A DNA stretch of 64,000 nt, taken from the NCBI GenBank assembly GCA_030789695.1, contig CM061133.1, positions 95,871,128 to 95,935,127 of the forward strand, read 5' to 3'. Under the pieces are notes generated by a model. It saw only the letters and a program-made list of their open reading frames with translations. It did not search any database and was not told the origin of the DNA. A program made the position numbers and the translations under genes. The stretch is from Scilla litardierei. Its lineage: Eukaryota; Streptophyta; Magnoliopsida; Asparagales; Asparagaceae. Below, in pieces: positions 63,594 to 64,000 of this stretch (within the stretch, counting starts at the first letter, position 1; each line of letters begins with the position of its first letter).

Positions 63594-64000
63594 GATGTAG
63601 GAAGATTTATGCCCTTGAGGTATTTATCCTAAGATAATCATCTCGTTCTAATTATAATATGGTATTAATTATCCTAAGTATGAATTCTACAAATCATATA
63701 ATTAGATAATTTCCTTAGACTTATAGTCAGGTCATTACGTATCCAGATGTAGATCTCGATTATGAGAAGTTAGTGACCGATTAGAAACTTAAGTCTTAAA
63801 AGGTTCATGGTCGTAGATGTGTCGAGAATAGGATATCGACACATCAGTTAGACCATTGTGTATTTGTCTTACCTTAGGGTAATGATGATCTCATAGTTAT
63901 TCGACTTGGCGAAGTCGGAGACGAGACACTGGTGCTCATTAGAGATTGAGTTCACTGAATGACCAACTTAGAGTTATTAAATGGTTAAGCTTTAACTAGA
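63594..64000 (+). repeat. Copia 3' LTR (cut by window end)
   Basis: Closely similar to 51198 onward for the whole visible length, with scattered substitutions. Confidence 0.88.

Larger units (their letters stand above)
51198..64000 (+). mobile_element. Ty1/copia element with gag but no pol, invaded by Helitrons (right end outside window)
   Basis: The 5' LTR (51198-53619) and a 3' LTR starting at 63594 begin with nearly the same sequence, TGTA-GAAGA-TATGCCCTTGAGG, and stay similar to the window end. Primer site, leader and gag follow the 5' LTR. The end-of-pol sequence GGTATGAGATACCGAGATAA and a polypurine tract precede the 3' LTR, as in the element at 3868-9480. Everything between (protease to RNase H) is missing. 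The interior from 57369 to 63461 is TA tracts, a foldback element and Helitrons. Confidence 0.82.

Overview
The window is repeat-derived DNA from a large, transposon-rich flowering-plant nuclear genome, possibly a monocot (inference). The evidence is Ty1/copia and Ty3/gypsy elements with plant initiator-Met and Asp tRNA primer sites, plant-type Helitrons, and captured exons of plant genes. I see no intact host gene, rRNA, tRNA or CRISPR array. Nearly everything is explained by nested transposons, and several layers are proved by 5-bp target-site duplications (TSDs) read directly from the sequence. Gene and family names come from motif recognition alone; no database search was run.

Layout, 1-9.7 kb. 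A gypsy LTR (1-1986) interrupts the gag start of a minus-strand copia element, whose primer site (2060-2071) and LTR (2074-3867) follow. That LTR cuts the leader of a second, plus-strand copia element (3868 to about 9480) with a broken pol (protease remnant, integrase, RT with YVDD, RNase H) and a 3' LTR.

Layout, 9.7-48 kb. An old gypsy LTR-like host sequence has been opened by three insertions. The first is a 21-kb element with 3.2-3.3 kb LTRs and no coding capacity (9749-30824, TSD ccatt). The other two are minus-strand gypsy elements that keep gag-protease but lack reverse transcriptase and integrase (31544-37762, TSD atgac; 37871-47077, TSD gtatt). The noncoding element is itself split by two minus-strand Helitrons (13754-14750 and 14757-25627). 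The larger Helitron carries broken exons resembling NADPH-cytochrome P450 reductase and a SpoU/TARBP1-type RNA methyltransferase.

Layout, 48-64 kb. An array of roughly 80-bp repeats (49.56-50.95 kb) precedes a third copia element of the same family as the second (51198 to beyond the window). It has both LTRs, a primer site and a broken gag, but no recognisable pol. Its interior contains (TA)n tracts, a 386-bp foldback element, a Helitron with phytocyanin and pfkB-kinase exons (57850-60582), a Helitron with a tandem array of its own 5' end (60667-62423), and a small Helitron (about 62506-63368).

Most notable signals. (1) Three unrelated LTR families each carry an array of short palindromes just upstream of a TATA box: AGTCGACT-type, CCGATCGG-type and ACGGTCGT-type. 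(2) In the gag-only elements this palindrome-TATA module is repeated inside the element, upstream of a second ORF. (3) Helitron termini are tandemly duplicated, and two Helitrons each carry fragments of unrelated plant genes.
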